Notes under the pieces: model-generated | The model's input: the letters and a program-made list of their open reading frames with translations, nothing else | What the model was told of the DNA's origin: nothing | The model's database searches: none | Assembly (NCBI GenBank): GCA_029216955.1 | Contig: JANAVB010023996.1 | Coordinates: forward strand, 14,374,706-14,438,705 | Length of the DNA: 64,000 bases | From: Iris pallida | Taxonomy: Eukaryota; Streptophyta; Magnoliopsida; Asparagales; Iridaceae | Reading direction: 5' to 3' | Shown here: piece after piece, positions 1 through 12,423 of the stretch | How positions within the stretch are numbered: the first letter of the stretch is position 1 | How the letters are laid out: the number at the start of each line of letters is the position of its first letter | Position numbers and translations under genes: made by a program

Positions 1-246
1 AGCAATTTGGGATATTTGGAGGAAGAATGTGAGTTCAGCAGTACTAGTGGGTATATAACTCAATAATCTGGGGTTTGGAGAATGTTAGTTTAGCGGTACC
101 GGAGGGTACATGACTCAGTAATCTAGAATTTAGAGAATGCAAGTTCAGTGGTACCAGCGGATACATGACTCAATAATCTGGAATTTTGTGAATGTGAGTT
201 CAGCGGTACCGGCGGGTGCATGACTCGATAATCTGGAAAATGTCGT
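1..246 (-). repeat. About 60-bp tandem repeats after element A integrase
   Basis: Four imperfect copies of a unit of about 60 bp. On the minus strand each carries GAGT(C/T)ATGTACCC, a GGTACC core and GAACTCA. The same array follows the integrase stop in D (53310 to 53650) and C (57320 to 57615), so it is a structural part of the family and not a chance duplication. No reading frame is kept through it. Confidence 0.85.
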
Positions 247-1660
247 TTAGACATAATATTTCTTCAGGAACTTGCCGTTGACGGGCAACATGAGCAAGTC
301 TCTATTTTGTTTTGCGAGGCGATAAGCACCGTTGGAGAATACGGCCTCAATGATAAATGGACCTTCCCATTTTGGCTAAAATTTGCCGACAGTTTTGTAA
401 GTCATGACCATCGGCCTTCGGACTGCCAGAACGAGATCGCCTACTTGGAAAGTTTTGATTTTAACCTTTTTGTTGAAGGCTCCGGAGATGCGTGCTTGGT
501 ATAGCTCGATTCGCTGCTGAGCCAAGAGGTACTTTTCATCTAAGGCCTCTAACTCTTGTAGCTGGCGACGATAGTTATCGTCCGTCGTCAATTGGTAAGT
601 AAGGGCGACGCGGAGCGAGGTTATTTGAGTCTCCAATGGAAGGACTGCCTCACTCCCGTATACCAGGGAGAATGGTGTGTTCCCTGTGGCCGTTCGAACT
701 GTGGTACGGTACGCCCATAAGCATTCACCAAGCTTCTCGTTTTAGTCGCATTTATTAAATGACACGAACTTCTTGAGAAGTTTGATAATTATTTTGATGA
801 ATGCTTCTGCCAACCCATTCGCTGCCGGATTGTATGGTGTCAAAGCGATATTCTGAATTCGGTGTTTGTCGCAGAACCGATAGAAGGCGTGGCTTGCAAA
901 CTGCGGACCATTATCGTGGATGATCCTTCGGGCCAGTCCAAAGCGATAGATGACGTGATGCTTGAGGAAGCTGATCACGTTTGAAGTTTTACTTCTGCAA
1001 GCGGAACAGCTTCCACCCATTTGGAGAAGTAATCCGTGATTGCGAGTATGAAGCATGTCCTCGGGAGGAAGGTGGAGTAATCGGACCGATGATATCCATT
1101 CCCCATGCTTCGAATGGCCAGGATGCCACTTTCGGATGTAGAAATTCTGATGGCTGGTGGATGAAGTCTGCATGGACTTGGCAGACTTTGTACTTCCTTG
1201 CATAGTCTATCGCATCAGCTACCATCGTGGGCCAGTAGTAGCCCATTCGGCAAGACGGTCTTGCAATTTTGGGCCAGGCTGATAGGCCCCGCAGACACCA
1301 TCATGAGCCTCGTGTACGGCTTCCTTGGCTTTGCATTTGATAGACACCGAAGCAATAATCTATCGTAGGATCGGCGATACAGCATTTTCGTCTCTGTATC
1401 GTAGAAGAATCTGAGAGAACGCCTTCTGATGGAGGTGGCTTCCTTTGGGTTCTCGGGAAGGATGTCGTAAACTACAAAGTCAGTAATGGTTGTCTCCAGT
1501 CTGGCACTTCGTCGATCGTCTGAGGGGAATAACTCGCCATGACTTGAACGTTGTTCTTGGGACAGACCAGTTCGTGGCCTATCACGTCAACCGAATGATG
1601 AGTATGATTTGGCACTACTAGGGAAGCGGAAAGGCCTGCTAGGGCATCGGCTTCGATATT
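247..1660 (-). pseudogene. Element A integrase, broken
   Basis: Would insert the retrotransposon cDNA into chromosomes. The frame ends in TAA at 247 to 249 after a lysine-tyrosine-rich tail. Read 5' to 3' on the minus strand, pieces of the HHCC zinc-binding region (1200 to 1560) come first, then the catalytic core with WGMDIIGPIT near 1110, HDNGPQFASH near 910 and NGLAEAF near 815, and the C-terminal domain (376 to 636) with FQVGDLVLAVRRP. Frameshifts near 1000, 740 and 370 split it into at least three frames. Assigned by similarity to the nearly open copy in D. Confidence 0.85.
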
Positions 1661-2223
1661 TTAGAGTCTGGAAACATGTTTGATGAAGAATCCCTCGAAT
1701 AACAAAATAATGTTGATCGCTATTTGGTGATAGGGGATCATGTCTTCATGGTGGACTTCGTATGAACCCCGGATCTGGTTGACGATTAACTGCGAATCGT
1801 CGTATGCTTCAAGATATTCTACCCCCAGCTCTCTTGCAAGTTGGAGGCCAATGACTAAAGCGTTGTACTCGGCCACATTGTTAGAGCAGGGTTCCGTGAG
1901 GGAGTAAGCGCGACTGATCACTAGTCCGGAAGGAGAAATCAGCACCACCCCGACTCCAACAATGATGTTGCCCTTGGGTCCAGTTCTCGAAGCACCATCA
2001 AAAAAACATTCGCATATATCATCATAGGAGGCCGCATGTGAGTCAGCGACCTCATCTGGGATTCTTCATATAGTCTGGACGACTCCGAGCCTGGGTGGGC
2101 TGCTAAAAAGTCTGCCAGGGCTTGACCTTTAACAGCCTTTTGCGGGACGAAGATCATATAATAAGGAGACAGCAATATTGCCCATATGGCAAGGTAGGAG
2201 CTGAGTGCCCCTAGTTTAGTCAT
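1661..2223 (-). pseudogene. Element A second (archaeal-type) RNase H, broken
   Basis: The part at 1661 to 1948 carries NNVAEYNALVIGLQLARELG and a YDDSQLIVNQ segment, the E and D catalytic blocks of an additional RNase H lying between the gypsy RNase H and integrase. The first block (FFDGAS in D and E) is read here in a shifted frame near 1990, so the domain is inactive. A duplicated RNase H in this position is known from Tat-clade plant retrotransposons. That is the main reason for placing the family there. Confidence 0.8.
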
Positions 2224-3600
2224 GAGGACCCTGAGAGGGTTGACTCATAAGATCACATGTATGGTTTGTCCTGTGACATAGTGTCGCGTCTTTTGAATGG
2301 CGAACACCAGGGCGAGGCATTCCTGCTCCACGGCGGTGTATCGGTGCTCTGGTCCAATCATCATTCGGCTAAGGTAATATATAGCTTGTTCATGGCCTGT
2401 ATTATTGTTTTATGCCAGCAGAGCGCCGAAGAAATGCTCTATTGCTCGTACATAGAGCAGGAATGGTTTTCCAGCAACCGGGGCCGCCAGGACTGGAGTG
2501 TTCGACAAATATTCTTTGATGTTGTTGAAGGCACGTTGGCATTCTTCATCCTATACGAACGAGACGCCTTTCTTCATGAGATGGGTGAATGGCCGACATC
2601 GCCCGGAGAGGTTAGAAATGAACCTTCTGATGTAAGCTAGCCTCCCTTGAAGGCCTCTGAGTTTGCGAAGATTTCTCGGGGGACATATCTCCATAATTGC
2701 TTTCGTCTTCTCTGGATCTACATGAATTCCCTGGGCAGTAATAATAAAACCCAAGAATTTTCTGCTGGATACGCCCAAGAAGGATTTTGTGGGATTCATC
2801 TTTAGGTTGTGTGCTCACATCAGGTCGAATACCATCCTCATATCCTGCAGATGGTCTCCCTTATAGCGACTTTTGACGGCGATGTCATCAACATAGCACC
2901 CCACAGTCTTGCACAAGTGGTCTCTGAAGATGATACTCATGGCTCTTTGATATGTGGCGCCAGCATTCTTTAAATCGAAAGGCATGACTGTGTAGCAGTA
3001 TGTGCCAATCAGTGTTCGGAAGGATGTATGCTTTTCGTCGTCAGGAGACATCTTGATTTGGTTGTACCCCGAGAAACCATCCATGAATGACATGCGTTCG
3101 AAGCCGCATGTGTTGTCGATCATGATGTCTGTTATAGGGGGAATTCATCTTTAGGACATGCCTCGTTCAGATTGCGGAAGTCGATATAAATTCAAATCTT
3201 TCCATTCTTCTTGAGGACCGATACTATGTTGGCGACCCAGTCTGGATGTTGTTCTTCATGAATGAAGCCGCTGGCTATCAGTTTGTTGACTTCGGCTTCG
3301 ATCGCATCCATGATGCTCGGGCGGAAGCGTCGCTGTTGTTGTTTGACCGCTTTACATCTGAACGAATGTTGAGCTTGTGAAGGGCAACCTCGGGGTTTAG
3401 TCCTGGCATGTCTTCATAGCTCCAGGCGAACACACCAATATATTCTTTGACAAGTTCCAGTAGCGATTCTCGCTCTTCGTCTGTCAGGCCTTTACTGACG
3501 AAGATTGGTTTTGGAGAAAATTTGCTGCCGAGGTCGACCTGTATAACCTCATCTTCAGTAGGAGGTTCTTTCTGTTCGAGCTTGTACATCTTCATCCAGG
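2224..3600 (-). pseudogene. Element A reverse transcriptase and gypsy RNase H, broken
   Basis: The order on the minus strand is an N-terminal lead (3278 to 3595, with SLTDEERESLLELVKEYI-like text), RT fingers and palm (2815 to 3123, with FMDGFSGYNQIKMSPDDEKH and the catalytic YVDD at 2884 to 2895), thumb and connection (2551 to 2799), and gypsy RNase H (2224 to 2550). The RT catalytic aspartates survive, unlike in C and E. Frameshifts near 2810, 3130 and 3340 and stops in the RNase H break the frame. The lead joins directly to the protease tail because the linker is deleted. Confidence 0.87.
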
Positions 3601-4250
3601 TGCCTCTTCGATTTCTCGTATAGGCAGGAATCCGAGTAGTAGAATTTGACCCGTTTGAAGGGATCAGTATCGACGAATTCTGTCCTCACGAAGTCGTGCT
3701 TGTCGACATACTTGAAGCACTGGTGTAATGGAAGGCACGATCATATAATCGTGTATCCAAGGGCGCCCCATAAGGATATTATATGAAGTATCCACATCTA
3801 TGACGTAACTGGTCACTTCTGACTGAAGATCGCCAATTTGGCACTTCAAGCGAATCTTTCCAATTGGGTAGCTCCTGCCCGAATTGAAACCGCTAATGGC
3901 GATGCTTGTTGGCATTAGGCGATGCATGGGAATGCGGAGATGATGTAACAGACCCTTCGGATGATGCTTATGGAAGAACCAGGATCAATGTGCATCCGAT
4001 CCACCTTTACGTCACCGATGTATCCAGTGTAGTATAACGGACGATCATGCAGGTTGGTCTTAATGAGCATATCTTGCGGAGTGAAGACAATGTTGGGCAT
4101 CGCTCCTGTGCAAGCGTTGTCTTGGAGATTTGCAGGCGGGCTCTCTCCCGTGAGGTTGACCTGAGCTAGATATGCGTCGGCATTCTGTAGTGCATCGCTC
4201 AAAGCCGCACGAACATCCTTGGAGAGTCTCAGGAGCTCGTATAGTGACAA
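3601..4250 (-). pseudogene. Element A retroviral-type aspartic protease and gag-protease junction, broken
   Basis: Would cleave the polyprotein. The minus-strand frame at 3915 to 4271 contains the active-site block DPGSSISII, where P replaces the usual T. A frameshift near 3950 moves to 3664 to 3927, which carries the flap and the conserved tail YNILMGRPWIHDYM. The upstream part of the same frame (ANTPAKLSLYELLRLSKD) is the last part of gag. The family motif is DPGS in every copy, so the proline is a family trait and not a mutation. Confidence 0.82.
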
Positions 4251-4909
4251 TTTGGCCGGTGTGTTGGCCAATTATGCCAAGATGTCAAAGTTGTAGGGCC
4301 TTTCCAGCCCCTGAGGTGCCTCTTTTCGGAGGGATTTGTCAAAGCGAGTCTCCTTCGGCCTAGGCTTGTCGGTCGTCGGAGGCTGAGAAGGTCCTGGAGC
4401 GTCATCATTAGATGGCTGATGATCTTCAGCCGAGTTATCAGCCACAGGTTGGGATTGTTCCCCAGACCGGGTAACGATAGCGTAACTTCTTCGACATCTG
4501 CCGAGATTGTGCGGCAGGATCTGACTTTTCCATTCTTCTTCTTGCGAATGGAAGGTGGTGTGGTCTGAGTCACCTCAAGTACCAGGTCCGGATGGACCCA
4601 CATGACCTCCCCCGTGATGTGGTGAGGGGTACTAGACCAGCAGCCTGATCCCGAGGAGGTGGAAGATTAGCAATCTCCATTATCGCCAGAGGGACGGGTA
4701 CCACACCGTCTTGAGTCTCTGTTGGAGGGAAGCTGCCGAATTATACGGACACCATGTTGGCCGCCATGGTTACCTCCTCGAAATCAATGGCCAGTGCCTT
4801 CGAGTCGATGAGATGTTGGATGTATCGTTTCAGTTGGAAGCAGTCGTGTGTAGCATGGTGGACGTAGCGGTGGTAATGGCAGTACTTTGGGCTCTCCATT
4901 TCTGTCGGC
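4251..4909 (-). pseudogene. Element A gag, C-terminal part, left of S1
   Basis: Continuation of gag after the S1 insertion. The minus strand at 4741 to 4929 encodes PKYCHYHRYVHHATHDCFQL, a C-x2-H-x5-H-x4-C type knuckle usual in Tat gag proteins, then a helix-rich stretch and a low-complexity proline/threonine linker ending at KETRFDKSL-like residues near 4330. Broken by frameshifts near 4600 and 4270. Confidence 0.75.
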
Positions 4910-4914
4910 CGAGG

Positions 4915-7900
4915 TGTCACGACCCGCACCCTAGAGTTAGGGCACGAGAAGTGGGTACGTCCAGCCTACGCCGCAGTGTCGACGGTAGAACGCTGTCCTA
5001 GGTCTCATGCATCTAACAGTATAAGGCTAAACAGTTTATACTCCCCGAATGGGGGTGACATAGCAGGTACAAACTCAATTACATCTAAGGTCGAGCATGA
5101 TAAGGATAGATAAAACATGAAATCCAAAAGAGGTACAACAGAGAGAAATCTAAGTGTCTAAGATACACAAATCCAGCAATACATCTCAAATCTCCAAACT
5201 CAGATACAGTAATCCATAAAGTAAATACAACTCCAGACAATTGAAATAACTATCTAAACAACCTCTAATGTGTCTCCTCTAGGCTAGCAGGCAATCTCCA
5301 AGCTATCTGTAAAATTTATCAACGGGTCCAGTCAGGACAGGAGCGAGTACAGTACATCTCAACAATATCATAACAGGTTAGGAAATATAAACATGCTAGA
5401 GAGTAAGATACAGGATCTAAAGAAATAACAAGATGAAAAAAAGAGAGACTGTAAGTAAATAGCTACAATATATAGAGAACTATCAGTGACTAGTGATTCA
5501 GAGCACAAGATGGTTATGTAAACGTACGATGTTGTACATGAGTAATCTACAGAGGTTGTACACGAGTAATCTACTGGATTGATTACATAACCACTTCTAC
5601 TCCCCCGCCCCAATCAATACACAAGGATCAAGCTAAGTTATGTTATTGCACACGAAGTATAGTCGCACACGAGATCATGTGAATACATGAATATACACGA
5701 TTTCACACGATTTGTACACGAATGTCACGAATACAAGGAGTACACGATGCTCACGATAAAGTACACGAACACGAATACCCGATGTATCCGCTAAGGGGAT
5801 AACATCGCACAACAAGATCCATATAGTACTAATACGTGTTTCCAACGTGTAAGCATCATGTAAAGTAATCTAAAGCAGGAAATATAATCATAAACAAGAT
5901 ATGAAATAATCAGAGAATGTACTTGCCTGATATCTGAATGTCCAAGGTAAAGATACTGTCCGAGGAGAGGTATCTGGCTCCTAATTAGAACACAAGTCAC
6001 AACATGTCCAGAAGGGTAATATAAAGTACTACAATGCATTCTACATGAATCTAGGTCAAACTAGGCCAAAGTCAACCCTTGGTCAACTCTGGTCAACTGT
6101 ACTAGTCAAACTAGGTCATGTCCTAACCCAGCAAGTCTTACTAGGCCTAACCAAGACTATCCTAGCAAGCACACATCAATACAAGGCTATACAAGCCAAC
6201 ATACACCCAACTCTATATAGCATGCAATTATTTAATACTCAAATAGGCGAGAATTCACATTGGATATACACTAGGTAATCTATTACTTTAAGCTATATAT
6301 GTCTACACATATATACACATGCATATATTGGTATTCAACATTAGGTCTATCATGGCATTTCAAATGGCTATATAAACTTATATATTACAACACAATATGC
6401 TAACATATATAATATACATACATAGCTAAGTTAACTATATTCATAAATACTTATTTAAGAGGCTATGTGTGTGTATGTGAACATGGCAAAGGGGCAAGTG
6501 AGGGTTAAATGGACATACATAGTGTATACATATCAAAGAGTGTCAAAGTGTAAGTGAACAAAGTGTCAAGTGTGATAGTGTCAACATAGTGTAAGGGGGT
6601 ACATGAGGTAATATAGGATTTGTGTTAATATAGAATATTACATTCATTAACTTGTATATTGCATACATTACATCTATTATTACATTACATTTATGCTTGC
6701 ATTCATTCATCATTTATTTATTCTCTTGTACTACTATATGCACCATACATTACATACTATGGAACCTACATATTCATTACAAGCCATACTTATACATGCT
6801 TACATTAGATAGGATACTTACACCTCATATCATTTATTTAACCATTTACTCATGTTTGCATTCTCTATTTAATTACATAATGTATATAAATTAACATGGG
6901 TTAAAATCAAATAGAACATTATATTATACACAAGGGTGCACAAAATGCATATGCCGAATAGTAACTCCTACTAATAATCAATATGTACCATCTCAGCATG
7001 AATTAAAATCTAGGATTAAAGTTGTTATAGATCTATGTGTTAGCTTTCCGAAACTTCAAACGGATCGCGTTTTCGTTTCCGAAAACTCCCGGAATCGAAA
7101 ACACCGAGAACGCGTTTGTCTTTCGTACAACTGACACTCAAATAATTCTCCAGAAAGTTACAGAAAGAATTAGGCCTATTAATATATGTTTTTGGAAAGC
7201 TAACTTCAATACGCTTCTTTAAAAAAACAAAAGATTAAACCGAGCTTTGAGCTAGAAGTTATGACATTTCTAATATGACTTAAATTAAAAATGTGGATAA
7301 AAATTATGACGGATTTAGATAGTTTGAGCCAAAAGAATACACAATATATATCCTAATTATCCACAACAATAATGACAATAATAATATGAGGAACCACACT
7401 CACAAACTTGATTATATAATATCATGAACCATTATTACATATAAATATAGGTACACTCTCATTACAATATATTTACACAAATCTGTATATGTAACATGAA
7501 CAATCTATAAGAGATACATGAATGAAATGTAAAGTACTCAAGAACACATCTGTACATATTCAAATCTAAGATTTAATATGAATTAATTCATTTAATCAAT
7601 ATTTTAAATATAAAGTGTGTCCAAGTTTGGGGGTTTTCCCCATGAACACAAGACACAACAATAATACAATAGAAATCCCTAAAGGACACATAATGGACAC
7701 AAAAGGACACAAAATAGGGACACAACAATGGGGATCATTCCTATGGTTAAAACTTTCCTAAATGCAAATGGAGAAATAAAAGAGAAGAAAATAACCTAAA
7801 GGAGAGAAAATCCAAGGAGAAAGGCTCTTCCGTGGGAGAGCTTGAGAGCACTTGGGGAAGAAGACTTCTCAAAGAAGAAAATGAGATGGGAGTCCTATTA

Positions 7901-8477
7901 GGGCCGGCCACAATGGTTACCCCCCCCCTCATTGAATATTGCAAGTTTGCCCCTCCCTTAGTTACAAGTGTTTAAAACAATTTTGGTTAGGGTTTGGGGG
8001 TAAAAGGGTCAAAATAAAATTCTAAATGGTTAACCTAATAATTAGGATTATGACTAATCTTTCTAACATGACTAATTAAAATGTGGGCCATGGCTAACTA
8101 ATACATGGGTCCAACTAGAGTCTAAGTTACCCCGGGTCCCCGTTACAAGTCGGATTGAGATGAAATTCGAACCCGACTCAAATAATCCCAAAACAATATC
8201 ATAAATAATAAAATATATCAAAATAATTCAAAGAGGTCAAATGCAAAATATCTTAGGCCAGAAATGATATTAAAATATCATAATCACATGGTTAGGCTCT
8301 AGGTCAAACAGTCTCTAGGGTTTCACTAGCGAAACGTCAAAACCACAAGTCATTGATTTAAATAATTTTAAAATGATTTAAAATCACCAAAAATATATCA
8401 TGAATTAAATATCATTATTAAAATAATTATAAACACAAAATTTTGAAATTATCCTATTTGGAAAACTAGGTGCTACA
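4915..8477 (-). mobile_element. Solo LTR S1, 3.56 kb, in gag of element A
   Basis: Starts TGTCACGACCC and ends GTGCTACA on the + strand, flanked by perfect 5-bp duplications CGAGG (4910 to 4914 and 8478 to 8482) that restore gag when removed. Its + strand start, reverse complemented, matches the last 80 or so bases of S2 (…GGTGCGGGTCGTGACA), so S1 is the same family in the opposite direction. No second LTR, primer-binding site or internal coding lies inside, so it is a solo LTR left by LTR-LTR recombination. AT-rich, no convincing gene. The TGTCACGACCC end type is common in chromovirus (Tekay/Del-like) LTRs; that lineage call is inference. Confidence 0.88.
6052..6120 (-). promoter_or_regulatory. 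Cluster of W-box cores (TTGAC) in S1
   Basis: Five copies of GTCAA, which is TTGAC on the minus strand and therefore in the LTR sense direction, lie within 70 bp, spaced 10 to 14 bp. The matching place in S2 (34913 to 35000) holds seven. TTGAC is the core site of plant WRKY factors. Binding is inferred from motif density only. Confidence 0.45.
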
Positions 8478-11192
8478 CGAGGTTCCCGTCTTGGTGGAGG
8501 GAGCTGAATTCTGTCTCCTTGTATGAGCATGTCCAAGATGGGCTTGACGTGGTCGTCTTCGAAGGAGTAGGTCATTTACGGCCATTGTTTGTCTGCCGAT
8601 TTTGACTCAGGTTGCTGGGCTGTGTCGGCCACCATAGCCTGCTTGCCCTTGTTGTCCCGATTGTTGGAAGAGTTACCACCATGTTGTTGTTGGTATTAGG
8701 AGCTTGCCCTTGTCCTCTTCCTCCGATATGCAATCCCAGTTGGCGAGCCTTCTTCAACCGTTTTTCGATGCTCGTGGCACTGATGATAAATGTCTTCCAG
8801 TCCTTAAATTGACTTTCGCCCATCCAGAGACTGATTGTTGGGAGCAATCTCTTTTGGCAAATTTCATCAAGGAGGAATACCGGTTACCAGACGCAACTCA
8901 TTGCAGTTTGGCAAAACCGCTCAATTTCCTTCTCAGTTCCTTCTCCCCTTGAACGACGTCCATGAGGGTGGACATCGTTACGTCTTGTCCTACTTCATAG
9001 AATCTCTCCAAAAATGCGCTTAAAGCTGGCGAAGGAGTGGCAGTTGTCTGGCAGGGTTACGGTACCAGTCGATGGCGACCCCTTCCAATGCTCCGATGAA
9101 TAATCGTGTAAGGATGGCATCGTCATGGAGGAGATGGTCGGTGGTGACCTCAAAGTAAGTGATGTACCGACTTACGGAGGTCTTCCCATCATATGGATTG
9201 ATGTTGAACGGCTTATATCTTGGTGGGAAGGGGACATCCCTCCATGCAGCGGGGTATAGTTGTCGTATTCTGAGGTCTTGAGAGTTTTTTCGAGCGTGAA
9301 ACATGGCTCGAGCTCCTGGACCTCCTTCTTGCTTCCCTGGCCTATCCGCAGCGGTAGGAGCCGCATTTCAGGAGGATTATTGCTCGGGTTTGGTGCCGCT
9401 GAATTTGAGTCCATTGACCGTGGGACCCACGCTTGTTTGGCCAGGCGTCCCTCCTTGAGAGTTGGAAGAGCCGCTTTAATCTCGTCCACAGACTTGACCA
9501 AGTACGTATAGCCTCCAGAGTGTCGATGCACTGGCGATCACTGGGGCCATCTTGATCATCACTTGTCACGAACGCCGTCCTAGCACGAGTCGAGACGGAA
9601 GGGACGGTGGACGACGTGCCCTCCGAATCATACCCTTGTACAGAGAAGTCATCGGGGTATATGGGAATGTTCTCCTCTGGTTCGGACTCAGAAGGAATAG
9701 TACCCCCAACTTCAGAGCTTGCTTCATCTTGAGAGTCGTGGACGTCCTCGGGGACGTCGGCATCTGCTGTATCTGATGGAAGAGTTGTTTCCCCGGGCTC
9801 GTCTCCTTGGAACATCGGATTGTTATGGATGTTCTGAGGAGTGCTACCCCCAGTTTCAGTAACCCCAGTGGTGTGGATGATTAATCTCCTACTGTAGTAG
9901 ATTTCGTCTTCGAACGGGTACCTTGAAAAACTTCGGTGGTGGACAACCGTTTAGACGACAGTTTTTTAGTCACAGTGGTTGAAATCTTCGGGCTGGAAAC
10001 GTTTATCTTCTTTCCTCTTCCATCGGCGAGGATTTTCTGAACAGAGTTGCAGGAGACGACGGGAAGTGCCTCATCTCTAAACATGATTGTTGCAGTCTTT
10101 GGAAGACGGACTGCGGTCTTTTCGTACCGTCGTTATTGCAACAGCAGTTGACGATGACTTGGGTACAGTGATGTCGTAGGAGGACTCTTTGTATCCCGAG
10201 GCCCCCTCTCTTTCCTTGTGCTTGTGGAGGATAGTCTCACGCAAGTCAGATGGGTCCGGAGCGACGATGTTTGCTTCCTGGATTTCGGAAGACTTTTTGG
10301 AACTACTCTGTCCGTTTGCCGCCGGGGGCTGGACTCAAGTGTTCTGTACAACTTTCCATCAGAGGCCCGTATAACAGTATGTGGAACGCTCGGATGGTCA
10401 GAGATCGGGACAGCGGACTGAGCTTCCAAGCTCGTGCTGCCCTAGACTTCTTCACTCTAGTGCGTGAGGGCACATAATAGGAAGAGTCTAAGTGGTGCTG
10501 GAGAGAGTCAGACATATTCTCTTGGGCACATGAGAGATCAGGACCATAGGAGAGGCGATCAAGACTGAGCCTGAGCTGCATGGAGCAGGCAGTATGCGGC
10601 TGGAGTCAACAGTCTTCATGTGGCTGGCAGTTGTGGCCGCATAGGCTTTCTTCGTGCGGCGGGAAGTCTCGGCTGCATGAGTTTTCTCCATGCGGCTGGA
10701 AGTTCTGGACGCATGGATATTCTTCATGCGGCTGACAGTTTCGGTCGTATGAGCATCATGCATGCGGCTGGCGGTCTTGGCCGTATGATTGTTCGACTTC
10801 TTCTTGGAGCACATAGAATCACTCTTTGTCCTTGTAAGTCCAGCATCGTAGTGCTTTCCTCTGCCTGACTTGGGGACAGTAGAGTCCTCTATGGCTTGAA
10901 GTGGGGCCGCATGAGAGTCATCTTCGCCGTCTTGGGTAGCAGAGAATACTTCATCCAGGGCCTGGGGAGGAGCAAATGATTTTGGCCCACTCCCTGTGAG
11001 CCTTCTTTGTGCGGGTTTGCTTCTGGACCGGGCCAGTGCTCCCTCGAAGAGCATTTCTTCAAACGCCTGTTGGTCGAAGCAGACAACCATCTTCTGTTGC
11101 GTGGATCCAAGTTTGGATGCATCCGATTGCGTCACCAACTTCTCAGCCGTGGAGAAGTTTGTCCCCAGTAGAGTCGCCATCGTGTTTGCCAT
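8478..11192 (-). pseudogene. Element A gag with long N-terminal extension, right of S1
   Basis: Starts at ATG 11190 to 11192, inside the last bases of the LTR, as MANTMATLLGTNFS, and stays open to 10488 (234 codons). Residues about 133 to 200 are five 12-residue repeats of the form HAAxTxSRMKxx. A frameshift near 10565 moves to the next piece (10303 to 10581, DRLSYGPDLSC). Further pieces at 10133, 9881, 9342, 9020 and 8572 complete an acidic serine-rich linker, the RxPYPAAWRDVPFPP-like capsid start, GALEGVAIDWYRN and the capsid core. Would form virus-like particles; destroyed here by at least five frameshifts and S1. Confidence 0.82.
11161..11179 (-). promoter_or_regulatory. Primer-binding site of element A, tRNA-Arg type
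   Basis: On the minus strand TGGCGACTCTACTGGGGAC begins 3 nt after the LTR end at 11183. TGG pairs with the tRNA 3' CCA, and this sequence type is the one reported for Tat/Ogre elements primed by tRNA-Arg. It also encodes the gag residues MATLLG. The copies in C and D are mutated at one or more bases. Confidence 0.75.
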
Positions 11193-12423
11193 GAATTATA
11201 AAAGAACAGAACAATTATATCGGAGGACTAGACTTTTACTTCACAATACAAAATCGCTTGTACAAAGAAAGCCTAGGGACGAAAACCTAGGTACAGCAAT
11301 CTAAGTACAATTATTTATTTTAGATTCTGGGGATGACGGTAGACGCTCGGGAAAGCGACGGTAGCTCTGCCTTACTCCTTGGACGATCGGGTGCAGCCTT
11401 GGCTCCGGGGAAGATCTGCTTGGCGTTAATGAAGAAATGCCCTCCTTGCTCTCTCTATATATGCTTCTCCAAGTGCTCTCCTGCTCTCTTCAAAAAAGGT
11501 CCTCTTTGTAAGGTATGGCACCTCGCTATTTATAGGAATGGGATGCGATCATTAGGGTTTGCAATGATTGCCTCCTTGAGAAGTCGGCGGCTAGAGATCA
11601 ATCAATCTGGGCCGTTAATTCTAATTGTAGCAAATTGGGCAATTAATGTGGATTGTACCAAATCTCTGTGGGCAATAAATGTTGATTGTCATGAATATTT
11701 GCGACTTATGATGGCTTGCCACGTGTCTAATTTACTCGATTTGACTTGATCTGGGCAATTATGGTGATTGTAACAAATCTGATTTTGTTAGGATTTGTTA
11801 GCACCCATAATTCCAGGAAGATAAGACTGCCACGTGGGGATGAACGGCCGCATGACTCAATCGTCGTGAAAAGTGCCACGTGTCTCCACTGGGTCATCTT
11901 GGCAGAGTCGCATATGAGTGGGCCGCATGAGAATGAACGGCCGCATGAAGATGGGCACCGCATGGAGATGAACAGCCGCATAAAGATGGACCGCATGGGG
12001 AACGGCGCATGAAGATGGACAGCCGCATGAGGATAGGCAGCCGCATGCTGACGGGCGGCCGCATAAAGGATGCAGCCGCATGAAGATGGGTGGCCGTATG
12101 AAGTGGTCGGCCGCATAAAGTGGGCGGCCGCATAAATACAGCAGCCGCATGCCTCGGGACTCGGTGGATTCTGCTAGCTGTGAAAAGATTTTTTTCCTTT
12201 TCCCTAGGAACACGCCTTTATGTCAGAGCTATCATTTGTTAGAGCTGTCAGCCGTCAGGGCATTAAATGCAGCCAAAGATGAAGGAAGAGTTGTTGAAGG
12301 CCACGTGGCTCGGGTCTCATGGAACCATCTGAGCCGCATAGACGCTTGTACCGCATGGACCCCTGAGCCGCATGGAGATCCTTGGCCGCCTAGACCTTTC
12401 TTTATTCTTTTCATGCTTCTACA
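11183..12423 (-). repeat. 5' LTR of element A, 1241 bp
   Basis: Minus-strand start TGTAGAAGCATG at 12423, end ATGGCAAACA at 11183. A TATA box (CTATAAATAG on the minus strand) lies at 11525 to 11534 and AG-rich leader sequence follows. The 11900 to 12160 part is packed with CATGCGGC on the minus strand (GCCGCATG as printed), spaced roughly 15 to 25 bp. A second smaller cluster is at 12330 to 12385, near the LTR start. Shares this layout with the LTRs of C and D. Confidence 0.9.

Larger units (their letters stand above)
1..12423 (-). mobile_element. Element A: Tat-clade Ty3/gypsy retrotransposon, 3' end outside window
   Basis: Read on the minus strand it runs LTR (12423 to 11183), primer-binding site, gag, protease, reverse transcriptase, two RNase H domains, integrase and post-integrase tandem repeats; the 3' region and 3' LTR lie beyond base 1. 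It is inserted antisense in the integrase of element B, because B integrase coding begins immediately at 12424. The first five bases outside are CTATT, the expected target duplication whose partner lies off the left edge. It is broken by solo LTR S1 (4915 to 8477), by many stops and frameshifts, and by a deletion of the protease/RT linker near 3580. It cannot be autonomous as it stands. Confidence 0.9.

Noticed and set aside
4915..8477. S1 as a DNA transposon with terminal inverted repeats
   Set aside because: Only the short TG..CA-type ends pair, the duplication is 5 bp, and the end matches the end of S2, so a solo LTR explains it better.
11746..12213. Overlapping frames rich in MRPH/AAAHLHAA or CGCPSSCG
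   Set aside because: They are six-frame translations of the CATGCGGC array in the LTR. The same artefacts appear at 21550, 29814 and 54838. No codon constraint and no consistent start.
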